From positions 3,198,501-3,262,500 of the forward strand of contig NZ_CP073697.1 of NCBI RefSeq assembly GCF_025264665.1: a stretch of 64,000 nt of DNA, written 5' to 3'. The notes under the pieces were generated by a model. It saw only the letters and a list, made by a program, of their open reading frames with translations. It was not told the DNA's origin and did not search any database. A program made the translations under genes and the position numbers. The first letter of the stretch is position 1. Each line of letters starts with the position of its first letter. Of the stretch, positions 17,178 to 27,119 are shown in pieces. This DNA is from Edaphobacter flagellatus (lineage in GTDB: Bacteria; Acidobacteriota; Terriglobia; Terriglobales; Acidobacteriaceae).

Positions 17178-20100
17178 ATGCGTTTTTACACGCACGGGAT
17201 ACGTACGCGCGTCGTTCGGCTTATCGCTTTCACGATTCTTTTGGCTACGTTTGCAGCGAGTCATGCCCAGACGTTTCGCGGTGGAATCAATGGCACAGTT
17301 ACCGACAAGACAGGAGCCTCGATTGCAAATGCAGCGGTAGTTGCACTGCAAACAGAGACTGGTGTAACGCACACGACCGTCAGCTCCAGCGCCGGCACGT
17401 TTCTCTTTCAGGACCTGCCGTTGGGCACCTACAGCGTGACGGTGAGCTTCAGCGGATTTCAGACAGTGAAGACGGACAAGGTGATGGTATCGGCTGGAAC
17501 GATCTACACGTTGCCGGTGGTACTGCAGCTTGCAAGCTCAGATACGACGGTGGAGGTCGATGCTGCGGGATTGGCATTGGATACAACTACAACCACGCAG
17601 ACGACGGTGCTTGAGGCAAGGGCTGTGGCGGATATGCCGCTCAACGGTCGTGACTTTACGCAGATGATTCAGCTGACGCCAGGCTTTGCCGGATATACCG
17701 GAGGCGGCTATGGCTCGTTGAATGGAACGCGTGCCAACCAGATGAACTGGCAGATCGACGGCGTGGACAATAACGATCTCTGGCATAACGTTCCGGCTGT
17801 CAATCAAGGCGGTGTTTCAGGCATCGCAGGCATTGTGCTTCCGCTGGATGCGGTGGACCAGTTTTCGGCACAGACGCAGGCAGGGCCAGAGGGCGGACGT
17901 AATCCTGGCGGCACGGTGAATCTGACGCTACGCTCCGGCACGAACCAAATTCATGGTTCGGTGTACTACTTCAACCGCAACGAGCTGTTTGGCGCGAAGA
18001 GTCCTTTTGCGGATACGAAGCAGAAGGTGCGCAACTACAACTATGGGTTTTCGGTAGGCGGACCGATTCTTCGCGACAAGCTATTTGCCTTTGCGACGTT
18101 TGAGAAACAGAGGTTCACGATTGGAGAGTCGGGCACGGCGACGCAGCCTTCGGTTGGTTGGCAGAGTCAGGCGAAGGCGATTCTTGCGGCGAAGGGCATT
18201 CCCATCAATGGTGTCATGCAAGATGTGCTCAACAATTTGTGGGGCAACAGCATCCTTTCGCAGGACACAGCGGGCGTAAAGAACAATTATCACTCGAACG
18301 ATCCGGAGTTTGGTTACAGCTATAACGGTCTGGGCAAGGTGGATTGGCAGCTCACGCCGAAAGATCAGCTGAGCGTGCACTGGTTTGCTGGACAAGGCAA
18401 TCAGGTAGCTCCTGTGGGTTCGCAGCTGCTTGCTTACTATGAGGAAGCCCCCATCCATGTGCAGAACATGGCGATCGTCTATAACCGCGTGATCTCGCCG
18501 CGTATCACGAATCAGGTATTGGCTGGAGTGAACTACTTCAATCAGGTATTCAACGACTACAAGAGTCCGCCAAGCGTACAAAGCCTGGGCTTTATTACGG
18601 GTGCGACTTTTCCCAATGCTCCGAATATCACGATTAAAAACTTTGATCCTGTCGGTCTTACGCCTCCGGAAGGCCGTAACGACATTACAGGCCATCTGAC
18701 TGATCAACTCTCGTGGGTCGTCGGTAAGCATCAACTGCGATTCGGCGGCGAGTATCGTCAAGCGCAATTGGATGAGTTCTATCACCGTCATGCGACCGGC
18801 AGCTTTACATTCGATGGAACGCGTGTTGCTGCAATCGGTCCTACGTTGACACCGAATCCTGATGGATTGGATGGTTATCGTTATGCTCTGGCTGATTATC
18901 TTGCCGGTCTAACATCCAATGCGTCGATTGCAATCGGCGATCCGGAACGTCAGGTATTTGTAAACAACTGGTTCTTAAATGCAGGCGACTCGTGGCAGAT
19001 CTCTCCAAAGCTGAACGTGAACTATGGTCTGCGTTATGAGTATGTGGGACCGCTGCATAATAGCAATAAAGACATGTCGGTCTTTCGTCCAGCTCTGACG
19101 GCGAATAAAGGCCTGGCTTTTCAGGGTGTCGATATCGACTCTTTATACGGACGCTACTGGAAGAGCTTGAGTCCTCGCGTAGGAGCGAGCTATCAGGCTG
19201 ACCCAAATACGGTTGTACGGGCCGGTTTTGGTTTTTATTTCGATACGCCGAATCTGAACCCCTTCCTGGACAATCGGCCGGGCAATGCAGCTCCGAACGG
19301 TGTGGAAGGAAATCCTGGAGGGCCGAATCCGGTGTACACGGTGGCTCCGACCGGAGGATCGAAGACGACGATTCAGAAGGGTGTTGCGATTTTTCCATCA
19401 TCGCAGGGATATCCATGCAGTCCGACTGCAACGTGCGGCGTCTTTTCGGTCAACAGCAACTTCAGGCCGGCTTACAACGTAAATTACAGCCTGAATCTGG
19501 AGCATACGGTGACGTCCAGCATCATCATGCAGCTTGGCTATGTGGGTAGCGAAGGCCGTCACCTGCTGAGCCTGCTGGATATTAACCAGGGAACGAGCCA
19601 AAGCAGTCGTCCTTATTGTGTTCTCAACTCGATCTATTGCGCATACAGCAACATTAACCAACTGGAGAGCATTGGTACGTCGAACTACAACGCACTTCAG
19701 ACACAGCTGCGGTTGCAGAACTGGCACAGGCTATCCGGCTCGGTCATCTACACATGGAGCCATAACATGGACGAAGTCACGGCATATCGTGGTGCGCTTC
19801 CGCAGGATAACTTCAACTTCAAAGGTGACTACAGCAACTCGGACTTCGATACGCGCAACACCTTTGTGGCTTATCTAAGCTATGCGATTCCGGGCTCGTC
19901 GCATGCGAAGCTGCTGACCAATGGCTGGCAGGTGAACTCGTTGATGAACTTTCATGGTGGGCAGCCGTTTACGGTGCACGCCTCAGGCGATATCAGCGGT
20001 ACGAATGAGGGCAACGATCGTGCGGTGCAGGTGGGCCCGATCAACAAGGGGTATCAAGGACAAAAGCCTGGCGTGAATTGGCTGGATCCTTCTGCCTTTA

Positions 20101-20402
20101 CCGATCCAGCACCGGGGACGTTTGGGACGACGCGGCGCAATGGCTACTATGGGCCGGGCTATTCCGATGTTGATCTTTCGGTGTTCAAAGACACGAAGAT
20201 CACAGAGAAGGCTACGGTTCAGTTCCGTGCCGAGATGTTTAATGTGTTCAACAGAGCGAACTATGCTCCTCCGGGATTTGGTACGGTGTCGGTGGGTGGG
20301 GACTTTACGCTCGACGATACCATCGGCGATTACAACGGAGCGCCTGGCATAGGAGCAGGCGAAGCATTCAATACGCAGTTTGCTTTGAAGGTTATCTTCT
20401 AA
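17178..20402 (+). CDS. TonB-dependent outer-membrane receptor, Oar-like, with CarboxypepD_reg domain
   Basis: A 1074-residue outer-membrane receptor. ATG 17178 follows TTGGAGG and starts a signal peptide (VVRLIAFTILLATFAASHAQ); the frame is open further upstream without support. Residues about 32-115 are the carboxypeptidase-regulatory-like domain (RGGINGTVTDKTGASIANAA, then LPLGTYSVTVSFSGFQTV). The plug region contains MPLNGRDFTQMIQLTPGF and NQMNWQIDGVDNNDL, followed by a barrel of about 22 strands ending in the beta-signal-like FNTQFALKVIF. Family members are abundant in acidobacteria and take up large nutrients such as oligosaccharides; the substrate is unknown. A strong terminator follows. 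Confidence 0.95.
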   Translation: MRFYTHGIRTRVVRLIAFTILLATFAASHAQTFRGGINGTVTDKTGASIANAAVVALQTETGVTHTTVSSSAGTFLFQDLPLGTYSVTVSFSGFQTVKTDKVMVSAGTIYTLPVVLQLASSDTTVEVDAAGLALDTTTTTQTTVLEARAVADMPLNGRDFTQMIQLTPGFAGYTGGGYGSLNGTRANQMNWQIDGVDNNDLWHNVPAVNQGGVSGIAGIVLPLDAVDQFSAQTQAGPEGGRNPGGTVNLTLRSGTNQIHGSVYYFNRNELFGAKSPFADTKQKVRNYNYGFSVGGPILRDKLFAFATFEKQRFTIGESGTATQPSVGWQSQAKAILAAKGIPINGVMQDVLNNLWGNSILSQDTAGVKNNYHSNDPEFGYSYNGLGKVDWQLTPKDQLSVHWFAGQGNQVAPVGSQLLAYYEEAPIHVQNMAIVYNRVISPRITNQVLAGVNYFNQVFNDYKSPPSVQSLGFITGATFPNAPNITIKNFDPVGLTPPEGRNDITGHLTDQLSWVVGKHQLRFGGEYRQAQLDEFYHRHATGSFTFDGTRVAAIGPTLTPNPDGLDGYRYALADYLAGLTSNASIAIGDPERQVFVNNWFLNAGDSWQISPKLNVNYGLRYEYVGPLHNSNKDMSVFRPALTANKGLAFQGVDIDSLYGRYWKSLSPRVGASYQADPNTVVRAGFGFYFDTPNLNPFLDNRPGNAAPNGVEGNPGGPNPVYTVAPTGGSKTTIQKGVAIFPSSQGYPCSPTATCGVFSVNSNFRPAYNVNYSLNLEHTVTSSIIMQLGYVGSEGRHLLSLLDINQGTSQSSRPYCVLNSIYCAYSNINQLESIGTSNYNALQTQLRLQNWHRLSGSVIYTWSHNMDEVTAYRGALPQDNFNFKGDYSNSDFDTRNTFVAYLSYAIPGSSHAKLLTNGWQVNSLMNFHGGQPFTVHASGDISGTNEGNDRAVQVGPINKGYQGQKPGVNWLDPSAFTDPAPGTFGTTRRNGYYGPGYSDVDLSVFKDTKITEKATVQFRAEMFNVFNRANYAPPGFGTVSVGGDFTLDDTIGDYNGAPGIGAGEAFNTQFALKVIF

Positions 20403-20426
20403 TCTGCCTCGTTCTCTTGGGCCCAA

Positions 20427-20461
20427 AAAGAAGCCTCATCCGCAATGGATGAGGCTTCTTT
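20427..20461. terminator. Bidirectional rho-independent terminator
   Basis: A perfect 15-base-pair stem (arms 20427-20441 and 20447-20461, loop GCAAT) with an A-run on the left and a T-run on the right lies between the converging TonB-receptor and phosphoketolase genes and can serve both. Confidence 0.9.
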
Positions 20462-20474
20462 ATCTTGATGCTGT

Positions 20475-22880
20475 TTAGACGGGCCACTTCCAGTCGGTGA
20501 TGTCTTTGTGGTCGATGCCGTGCTTGTGGGCGTAATTGACGCTTTCGATGATCTTGTCCTTGAGCCATTCCTTGGTGTGGGCGGCGGTGGCCTGTAGTTT
20601 GGGGACGCGGTCGATGACGTCGATGGCGATGTCGAAGCGGTCGATCTGATTGAGAATCGCCAGCTCGAGTGGTGTGTTGATGTTGCCTTGTTCCTTGTAG
20701 CCGCGAACGTGGATGTTGTCGTGATTTTTGCGGCGGTAGGTGAATTTGTGGATGAGCGAGGCGTAGGCGTGGAAGTTGAAGATGACCGGCTTGTCGACGG
20801 TGAAGAGCGAGTCGAACTCGCGGTCGGAGAGGCCGTGCGGATGCTCGGACTCAGGCATGAGCCGGAAGAGGTCGACGACATTGACGAAGCGGATTTTCAG
20901 GTCTGTGCAGTGCTCGCGCAGGATGGCGACTGCGGCGAGTGCTTCGGCAGTGGGAATGTCGCCGGCGCAGGCGATGACGATATCGGGCTCGGAGCCTGCG
21001 TCGGTTGAGGCGAAGTCCCAGATACCGATGCCTTTGGTGCAGTGTTTGATGGCCTCGTCCATATCGAGGTACTGAAGATGCGGCGCTTTGTCGGCGACGA
21101 TGACATTGACGTAGTTGGTGCTGCACAGACAATGGTTGGCGACGGAGAGCAGGCAGTTGGCGTCAGGTGGAAGATAGATGCGCGTGACGTGCGGGCTCTT
21201 GTTCGCGACGACATCGAGGAAGCCGGGGTCCTGATGCGTGAAGCCGTTGTGGTCCTGCCGCCAGACGAGCGACGTGATGAGCAGGTTGATGGAGGAGATG
21301 GGCGCGCGCCAGCGAAGCTCGAGCTTGCTCTTCTCCAGCCACTTGGCGTGCTGATTGAACATGGAGTCGATGATGTGGACGAAGGCTTCATAGCTGGAGA
21401 GGAAGCCGTGGCGTCCGGTGAGAACATAGCCTTCGAACCAGCCTTCGAGCGTGTGCTCGGAGAGCATCTCCATGACGCGGCCGCCAGGAGCGATGTCGGT
21501 GCCGTCGGCATCTTCGGGGAAGATCTCGGCCATCCACGATTTTGACGTGGCTTCGTACATCAGCTGCAGGCGGTTGGATGCTGTTTCATCGGGGCCGAAG
21601 ACGCGGAAGCTGGTCATGTTTCGCTTGATGACATCGCGCAGATAGCCACCGAGGGTAAAGGTGCTGGAGACTTCGATCTGGCCGGGCTTTTTGACCTTGA
21701 TGGCGTAGTCGCGGAAGTCGGGAAGGTCGAGCGGCTTGCGCAGAAGACCGCCGTTGGCGTGTGGGTTGGCGGTGATGCGACGTGTGCCCTCGGGAGCCAT
21801 GGCGCGCAACTCTGGAATGAGGCGTCCGCTTGCGTCGAAGAGCTCTTCGGGCTTGTAGCTCTTGAGCCATTGCTCGACCTGCTTGAGATGCTTGGGGTTG
21901 GTTTTGGGGTCGAGGATGGGAATCTGGTGCGCGCGCCAGAAGCCTTCGACCTTATGGCCGTCGACCTCTTTAGGGCCGGTCCAGCCTTTTGGCGTGCGAA
22001 GGATGATCATCGGCCAGCGTGGGCGGTCGGGTGATTTCGATTTACTGCTGCGAGCTTTCGATTGGATGTCGCGAATCTCGTTGATGCAGTGCTCGGTGAC
22101 CTCGGCCATCTTCTGGTGCATGATCTTCGGATCGTCGCCTTCGACGATGTATGGGTGCCAGCCGTAGCCGAAGAAGAGAGCTTCGAGTTCGTCTTGCGGG
22201 ATGCGAGCGAGGATGGTCGGGTTTGCGATCTTGTAGCCGTTGAGATGGAGGACAGGGAGCACAGCTCCGTCGCAGATGGGATCGAGAAATTTGTTGGAGT
22301 GCCAGCTAGTGGCGAGCGGGCCGGTTTCGGCTTCGCCGTCGCCAACCATAACGGTAACGATCAGGTTGGGGTTGTCGTACGCCGCTCCGAAGCCGTGCGA
22401 GAGCGAGTAGCCTAGTTCGCCGCCTTCGTGGATAGAACCGGGCGTCTCCGGAGTGCAATGACTTCCGATTCCACCGGGGAAGGAGAACTGCTTAAAGAAC
22501 TTCTGCATGCCGGCTTCGTCCTGGCTCTTATCGGGATAGACCTCGGAGTAGACGCCTTCGAGGTAGCAGTTCGACAAGGTTGCGGGCGCGCCGTGGCCGG
22601 GTCCGGAGAGAAAGATCAGATCGAGATCGTACTTCTTGATGAGCCGGTTGAGGTGCACCCACGTGAAGGATTGGCCAGGATCGGAGCCCCAGTGGCCGAG
22701 CAGGCGGTTCTTGATGTGTTCGGGCTTGAGTGGTGTGCGGAGCAAAGGATTGTCCTGCAGATAGAGCATGCCAACGGAGAGATAGTTGCAGGCGCGCCAG
22801 TAGGCGTCTATCTTGCGTAGTTCTTCCGGAGAGAGAATAACTGTAGATGTCTTCTTTGCTTTGGCGCTTGATGGCGGCAT
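20475..22880 (-). CDS. xfp: Xylulose-5-phosphate/fructose-6-phosphate phosphoketolase
   Basis: An 801-residue thiamine-diphosphate enzyme that splits xylulose-5-P or fructose-6-P with phosphate to give acetyl phosphate plus glyceraldehyde-3-P or erythrose-4-P. The family marks are clear: [35 protein letters not shown] (phosphoketolase signature), the ThDP-binding [19 protein letters not shown], and the [12 protein letters not shown] region. The start ATG 22880 has AAAGGGAG upstream; the longer reading from 22958 lacks this. The acetate kinase gene lies 37 bases upstream in the same direction, so acetyl phosphate made here would be turned into acetate and ATP. Confidence 0.97.
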   Translation of the reverse strand: MPPSSAKAKKTSTVILSPEELRKIDAYWRACNYLSVGMLYLQDNPLLRTPLKPEHIKNRLLGHWGSDPGQSFTWVHLNRLIKKYDLDLIFLSGPGHGAPATLSNCYLEGVYSEVYPDKSQDEAGMQKFFKQFSFPGGIGSHCTPETPGSIHEGGELGYSLSHGFGAAYDNPNLIVTVMVGDGEAETGPLATSWHSNKFLDPICDGAVLPVLHLNGYKIANPTILARIPQDELEALFFGYGWHPYIVEGDDPKIMHQKMAEVTEHCINEIRDIQSKARSSKSKSPDRPRWPMIILRTPKGWTGPKEVDGHKVEGFWRAHQIPILDPKTNPKHLKQVEQWLKSYKPEELFDASGRLIPELRAMAPEGTRRITANPHANGGLLRKPLDLPDFRDYAIKVKKPGQIEVSSTFTLGGYLRDVIKRNMTSFRVFGPDETASNRLQLMYEATSKSWMAEIFPEDADGTDIAPGGRVMEMLSEHTLEGWFEGYVLTGRHGFLSSYEAFVHIIDSMFNQHAKWLEKSKLELRWRAPISSINLLITSLVWRQDHNGFTHQDPGFLDVVANKSPHVTRIYLPPDANCLLSVANHCLCSTNYVNVIVADKAPHLQYLDMDEAIKHCTKGIGIWDFASTDAGSEPDIVIACAGDIPTAEALAAVAILREHCTDLKIRFVNVVDLFRLMPESEHPHGLSDREFDSLFTVDKPVIFNFHAYASLIHKFTYRRKNHDNIHVRGYKEQGNINTPLELAILNQIDRFDIAIDVIDRVPKLQATAAHTKEWLKDKIIESVNYAHKHGIDHKDITDWKWPV

Positions 22881-22917
22881 GACGATCTCCCTTTCGAAAC
22901 CGATGAGAACTGTATCG

Positions 22918-24141
22918 CTAAAAGCGGGGCCGTTCGTTGCTGAGCATGTGTTGAACATGCGTGGCGATCATCCAGTCTTCTTTTGCTGGAATGAGCAGAA
23001 TGCGTGTCTTTGATTCTGATACGGAGATGCAGTGGATGTCACTTTGTGCACTGCGTTTTTCGGCGTTATTTAATACAGGGTCCATCTGTACGCCAAGTGT
23101 GTTGAGGCCGCTGACGATCTCATCGCGTGAACGGGCGTCGTGTTCGCCGATGCCTCCGGTGAAGACGATGGCGTCGAGTCCTCCCAGCAACCATGAGAAA
23201 GAGCCGATGGTTTTACGGACGCTGCGTGTGAAGACGTCGATGGCGAACTGCGCGCGTGGATTGCCGCTGGCTGCTGCCTCGCGTGTGGAACGCATGTCGT
23301 TGGGGAGGCCGGAAAGAGCGGCGATGCCGGAGTCGTGGTTAAGGAGTGTTTCGACGGCGCTGAATGCCTGCGTGCGATCGCCGGTCATGGCGCGCAGCAG
23401 GTAGAGGACGAGGCCCGGATCAAGATCGCCGGGGCGCGTGCCCATGACGACGCCGCCGGTGGGGGTGAGTCCCATGGAAGTGTCGACGGATGCTCCGTCG
23501 ATGAGCGCGGTCACGCTGCATCCGCTACCAAGATGCGCGATGACCATGCGATGCGGGATGGGTTCGTTTGCTGTGCGGATTTGTTCGACGATGGATTCGC
23601 AGCTGAGGCCGTGGAAGCCATAGCGGCGTACACCTTGCGCGCGATACTTGTCGGGGATGGCATAGGCGGTGGCGACCTCAGGCATGGTGTGATGAAAGAC
23701 GGTATCGAAGCAGGCGAAGTGCGGCACGTTCGGGAAGCGCTTCATTGTCTCGCGAATGATTTTGATCGCAGAGGGATCGTGCAGCGGCGCGAAGATCACG
23801 GCTTCGTCGAGATCGCGCAGCACTTCATCGGTGATGCGTACGTGGCGATCGAGTTTAGCGCCGGGATGCACGACGCGATAGCCGACGGTATCGATGGCGG
23901 GGATGCCCGGAGCGGAGACAGCGTCTACGACTTTGCCGATGGCCTTGATTGGATCGTCAGCTTTGACCGCAGTGGCTGGTTTTCTGTCCGGGTGGGCGAT
24001 GTTGTGAAAGGCAAAGGTTGCGTGGCCGGAACCGATGCCGGAGACTTCGCCTTCGTAGCGGGACTGCGGTGTTTTGTTTGCCGCAGCGAAGACGGAGAAC
24101 TTGATGGACGACGATCCGCTGTTGATGACGAGCAGGTGCAA
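22918..24141 (-). CDS. ackA: Acetate kinase
   Basis: A 407-residue ASKHA-fold kinase interconverting acetyl phosphate plus ADP with acetate plus ATP. Motifs: the start [43 protein letters not shown] around residues 195-225, the [10 protein letters not shown] segment, and [16 protein letters not shown] near the C-terminus. No phosphotransacetylase gene is in the window; instead the phosphoketolase gene follows directly, so the pair forms a phosphoketolase bypass with substrate-level ATP formation. The MscS-channel gene ends 17 bases upstream, so all three are probably one transcript. Confidence 0.97.
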   Translation of the reverse strand: MHLLVINSGSSSIKFSVFAAANKTPQSRYEGEVSGIGSGHATFAFHNIAHPDRKPATAVKADDPIKAIGKVVDAVSAPGIPAIDTVGYRVVHPGAKLDRHVRITDEVLRDLDEAVIFAPLHDPSAIKIIRETMKRFPNVPHFACFDTVFHHTMPEVATAYAIPDKYRAQGVRRYGFHGLSCESIVEQIRTANEPIPHRMVIAHLGSGCSVTALIDGASVDTSMGLTPTGGVVMGTRPGDLDPGLVLYLLRAMTGDRTQAFSAVETLLNHDSGIAALSGLPNDMRSTREAAASGNPRAQFAIDVFTRSVRKTIGSFSWLLGGLDAIVFTGGIGEHDARSRDEIVSGLNTLGVQMDPVLNNAEKRSAQSDIHCISVSESKTRILLIPAKEDWMIATHVQHMLSNERPRF

Positions 24142-24158
24142 TGCGCTTCCTCCGTCGT

Positions 24159-25952
24159 TTAGCTGTGTTTGTCCCCGGGTTCAAGTGCGGCCGTTTCCTG
24201 ACTCTTCTGCATGACGTCGATGACGGTCTGATAAAGCTTATTGCGCGTGTTGAAGCGATCTTCAGCGCGCGTGACATATCGCACGATGATGTCGACTCCT
24301 GAGGATGCAGGCCGTAGATCGATGGAGGGCGACGCGTTGAACTGGCTGAGCCCGTGAGCTCCGGTGGCGCGTCGCCATTCTGCTTCGGCGCGCTTGGAGC
24401 TTTCTTCCGTCTCCTGCAGCACAGCTGTGTGGATGTCTTCGATGGTCTGGTAGCTGTTGGGACCGGCAGGGATGTTGAGCCTGATCTCATCCCAGAGCCA
24501 CTGGCCAGAGGTAGAGAAGTTGAAGTACTGGCCGCGAATGGCGAAACTGTTCATGAAGTTGACGCGGCGTCCGGTGGGGTGGCCTTTGTCGGTCCAGTTG
24601 CCGGTCTCGAGCAGCGTGGTGCGGAAGACACCGAGCTCAACGACTTCGCCGCCGACCCCGTTGATTTCGACCCAGTCGCCGACACGGATGCCGTGCTTGC
24701 CCATGAGAACGAACCAGCCGAAGAAGGCGAGGATGAAGTCCTGGAAGACGACGGTGAGGCCGGCGGTGGCGAGTCCGAGGATGGTGGGCATCTGGCTGGG
24801 CGCACCGAAGATGATGAGCAGCACCAGCAAGACGGTGATGACCTGGATGGCGAGACTGATGATGGTGCGCAGAGTAATCAGGTTGCGCCGGTCGAGATGC
24901 AGCCGGTCAAGCAGCCTGCGAACTGCGGCAGCGAGAATCGCCGCGCAGAGCGTGAGGAAGGCAATGGCCGCGATGGATTGAAGAATGAGGTGGGCGACGA
25001 TCTGGTGCTGCCGGTAGACCTGATCGTGCCAGCGGCCGTAGACCGCGCCGAGCTGCTTCTGGGTCTGGATGCGGTCGTCGAGGATGGAATGGATCTGTGC
25101 GAGCGAATGCATCTGCTTCAGTCGCGTGACGCGGCTTGTTGCTACAGTGTCTTTCGCATTTGCATCATTGGCATCGGCCAATTTCTTTTCGATATCGGCG
25201 TGTTGCGTGGAGAGAGCTGCTGCATCGGCGAAAGCTTTCGCCTGAGCCTGCGCGATGGAGTCCATGCGGCTGCGTTGATCGAACCATGCGCCGACACGGC
25301 CTGCGAGCGTACCGTAGCGGCGTGCGGACTGGATGGCAGAGGGGCTGGAAGAGGCGTCGCCCTGCTCATCGAACTTCTTCATGGCAGCTTCGCGCTCGGT
25401 CAGCTCCTGCTGAATCTGTCCGCGCTTATCGCCACTGACAGTGGCAAGATCTTCGGTGGCATCGGTCAACTCGTCCGTATCGAGTTGAAGCTGGGCCTTG
25501 GCCGTGTCGAGGTCGTCGGTGCTGGGTGGGTTGGCTCCCTTGGATGCTGCATTGAGGCTGTCGACTTTTGCCTGGTCCTCTTTGACCATAGCTTGCAGCG
25601 CTACAACCTTCTGCTGAAGGATCAGGGCTTCGCCGGTAAGCGTGCGGGTGTCGAGGGTGGCCTGCCGGAGCGCCTGCGCGAAAGCCTGATCCACCTCATG
25701 GTCTGCCAGACGCTGCGCTTCACCGGCAAGCCGCTTCTCTTCTGCGGAGATGGCGAGAGGAGCGAGTGCCTCGATGGTCTGCCAGGGGCTCTGATCGACG
25801 AGGTCGGTTGAAGATTTTGCTCCCGGAGTGCGATTGCCTTTGAGCAGGAAGGGGAGGTTCGCCATGGCTCCGCGCGTGAGGAAAGAGCCGATGAGGCTTG
25901 CGATAAGAATGATGGCCGGTATAACGATGGTGAGTCTGCGCAAACCCGTCAT
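24159..25952 (-). CDS. MscS-family mechanosensitive channel with long N-terminal coiled coil
   Basis: A 597-residue channel of the large MscS kind. After an N-terminal helix (RRLTIVIPAIILIASLIGSFL) come about 270 mostly helical, Gln/Ala/Asp-rich residues likely forming a periplasmic coiled-coil region. Transmembrane helices sit at about 310-425, with the pore helix and beta domain GLTVVFQDFILAFFGWFVLMGKHGIRVGDWVEINGVGGEVVELGVF at about 400-445. It is first of a likely operon with ackA and xfp. Release of osmolytes is the family role; the link to the acetate pathway is suggestive only. Confidence 0.93.
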   Translation of the reverse strand: MTGLRRLTIVIPAIILIASLIGSFLTRGAMANLPFLLKGNRTPGAKSSTDLVDQSPWQTIEALAPLAISAEEKRLAGEAQRLADHEVDQAFAQALRQATLDTRTLTGEALILQQKVVALQAMVKEDQAKVDSLNAASKGANPPSTDDLDTAKAQLQLDTDELTDATEDLATVSGDKRGQIQQELTEREAAMKKFDEQGDASSSPSAIQSARRYGTLAGRVGAWFDQRSRMDSIAQAQAKAFADAAALSTQHADIEKKLADANDANAKDTVATSRVTRLKQMHSLAQIHSILDDRIQTQKQLGAVYGRWHDQVYRQHQIVAHLILQSIAAIAFLTLCAAILAAAVRRLLDRLHLDRRNLITLRTIISLAIQVITVLLVLLIIFGAPSQMPTILGLATAGLTVVFQDFILAFFGWFVLMGKHGIRVGDWVEINGVGGEVVELGVFRTTLLETGNWTDKGHPTGRRVNFMNSFAIRGQYFNFSTSGQWLWDEIRLNIPAGPNSYQTIEDIHTAVLQETEESSKRAEAEWRRATGAHGLSQFNASPSIDLRPASSGVDIIVRYVTRAEDRFNTRNKLYQTVIDVMQKSQETAALEPGDKHS

Positions 25953-26029
25953 GTTCTCACCCTACAACGTCGAGACCCCTTCCTTCAAAAGCTGAGCGAA
26001 GAAAGAAATTCTGGAAAATTATGCATCTC

Positions 26030-26077
26030 TTGACAACCTTTCAGGATCCAAGTAAATAACTAAAAGGTTATATAACC
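26030..26077 (+). promoter_or_regulatory. Promoter and palindromic operator of the arsR-type gene
   Basis: A near-consensus promoter is visible: TTGACA (26030-26035), a 17-base spacer, and TAAATA (26053-26058). At the expected transcription start lies a perfect 12-base palindrome, GGTTATATAACC (26066-26077), well placed for an ArsR-type repressor to block its own gene. Confidence 0.65.
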
Positions 26078-26090
26078 TGCGAGCTATGGT

Positions 26091-26495
26091 ATGCAGTCAC
26101 TGAATCGATCGATGAAACCGAATCTCGATATCATTTTCGCGGCGCTTGCCGATCCGACACGCCGGGCCATCGTTGCCCGGCTTGCGGAGGGCGAGGCGTC
26201 GGTTGCGGAACTGGCAGAGCCGTTTGCGATGAGCCAGCCTGCGGTCTCGAAGCACCTGAAGGTGCTGGAACATGCCGGGTTGATCTCGCGTGGACGCGAT
26301 GCGCAACGCAGGCCGTGCAGGCTTGAGGCGGAGCCGCTGGCCGAGGCGAATGCGTGGCTGGAACGCTATCGCGAGGCATGGGAGCAGAACTTTGCGAGGC
26401 TGGATTCCTTGCTGGAAGAATTGAAGGCCGAAGAGGCACAGCCAAGAAGCGTAAAGACACGACAGAAGAGAAAGAACCACAGAAAGCACGCATAA
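26091..26495 (+). CDS. ArsR-family winged-helix transcriptional regulator
   Basis: A 134-residue regulator of the ArsR type that lacks metal-binding cysteines. The helix-turn-helix runs ALADPTRRAIVARLAEGEASVAELAEPFAMSQPAVSKHLKVLEHAGLI at about 18-65, followed by the wing RGRDAQRRPCRLE. The C-terminus is lysine- and arginine-rich. ATG 26091 or ATG 26112 could be the start. It is followed in the same direction by an AHSA1/SRPBCC gene, the classic pairing in which the regulator controls the START-like protein. Confidence 0.93.
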   Translation: MQSLNRSMKPNLDIIFAALADPTRRAIVARLAEGEASVAELAEPFAMSQPAVSKHLKVLEHAGLISRGRDAQRRPCRLEAEPLAEANAWLERYREAWEQNFARLDSLLEELKAEEAQPRSVKTRQKRKNHRKHA

Positions 26496-26553
26496 GGACG
26501 TTCATGGCACGGTACGTTTTCGAAACGGATTTCAACCTAAGGAGAGAGAGCAG

Positions 26554-27051
26554 ATGCTAACGAAAGAGACAGGAAAACTGAAGCTGGCCGCGATGGGCGA
26601 CCGTGAGGTTGTGATCACACGTGAGTTCAAGGCATCACGCAAGCTGGTCTATGCCGCGTTTACCAATCCCGATCTGGTGAAGCGGTGGCTGGCCGGGCCG
26701 GAAGACTGGGCAATGACGGTCTGCGAGATCGATCTGCAGGTCGGCGGCTCATATCGCTACGAGTGGAAGAAGGCGTCCACGGGCGAAACGATGGGGATGG
26801 GCGGCGTCTACAAGGAGATTATTTCCGACGAGCGCATCGTGGCGACTGAGAAGTTTGATATGGCGTGGTATCCGGGCGGCGCGACGGTGACAACGTCATT
26901 TCGCGAGGGTAGTGGCGTGACTACAGCAGAAACGCGTGTGCTGTATGACTCAAAGGAGGCTTGCGAGATGGTGCTGCGTTCGCCAATGGATGTGGGCATG
27001 GAGGCGAGCTATGCGCGTTTGGACACATTGCTGGAAACGAAGTTCGCCTGA
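26554..27051 (+). CDS. SRPBCC/AHSA1-family protein
   Basis: A 165-residue START-like ligand-binding protein of the AHSA1 (Aha1 C-terminal-like) type. Key segments: VVITREFKASRKLVYAAFTNPDLVKRWLAGPEDW at about 18-50, DLQVGGSYRYEWKKAS, and the C-terminal helix MDVGMEASYARLDTLLET. The start has AAGGAGAGAG upstream. It lies 58 bases after the ArsR gene and is probably co-transcribed. Ligand unknown. Confidence 0.93.
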   Translation: MLTKETGKLKLAAMGDREVVITREFKASRKLVYAAFTNPDLVKRWLAGPEDWAMTVCEIDLQVGGSYRYEWKKASTGETMGMGGVYKEIISDERIVATEKFDMAWYPGGATVTTSFREGSGVTTAETRVLYDSKEACEMVLRSPMDVGMEASYARLDTLLETKFA

Positions 27052-27119
27052 AAACAGAATGCCGATGCGGTGCTGTGCAGGTCGTGTCGGCGTTCTCGTC
27101 TGTAAGCAGCTATGACCAG

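Noticed and set aside
24354..25811. Long open frame (485 codons) opposite the MscS gene
   Set aside because: It is antisense to a clear channel gene; long antisense frames are expected in GC-rich coding DNA and its product is not protein-like.
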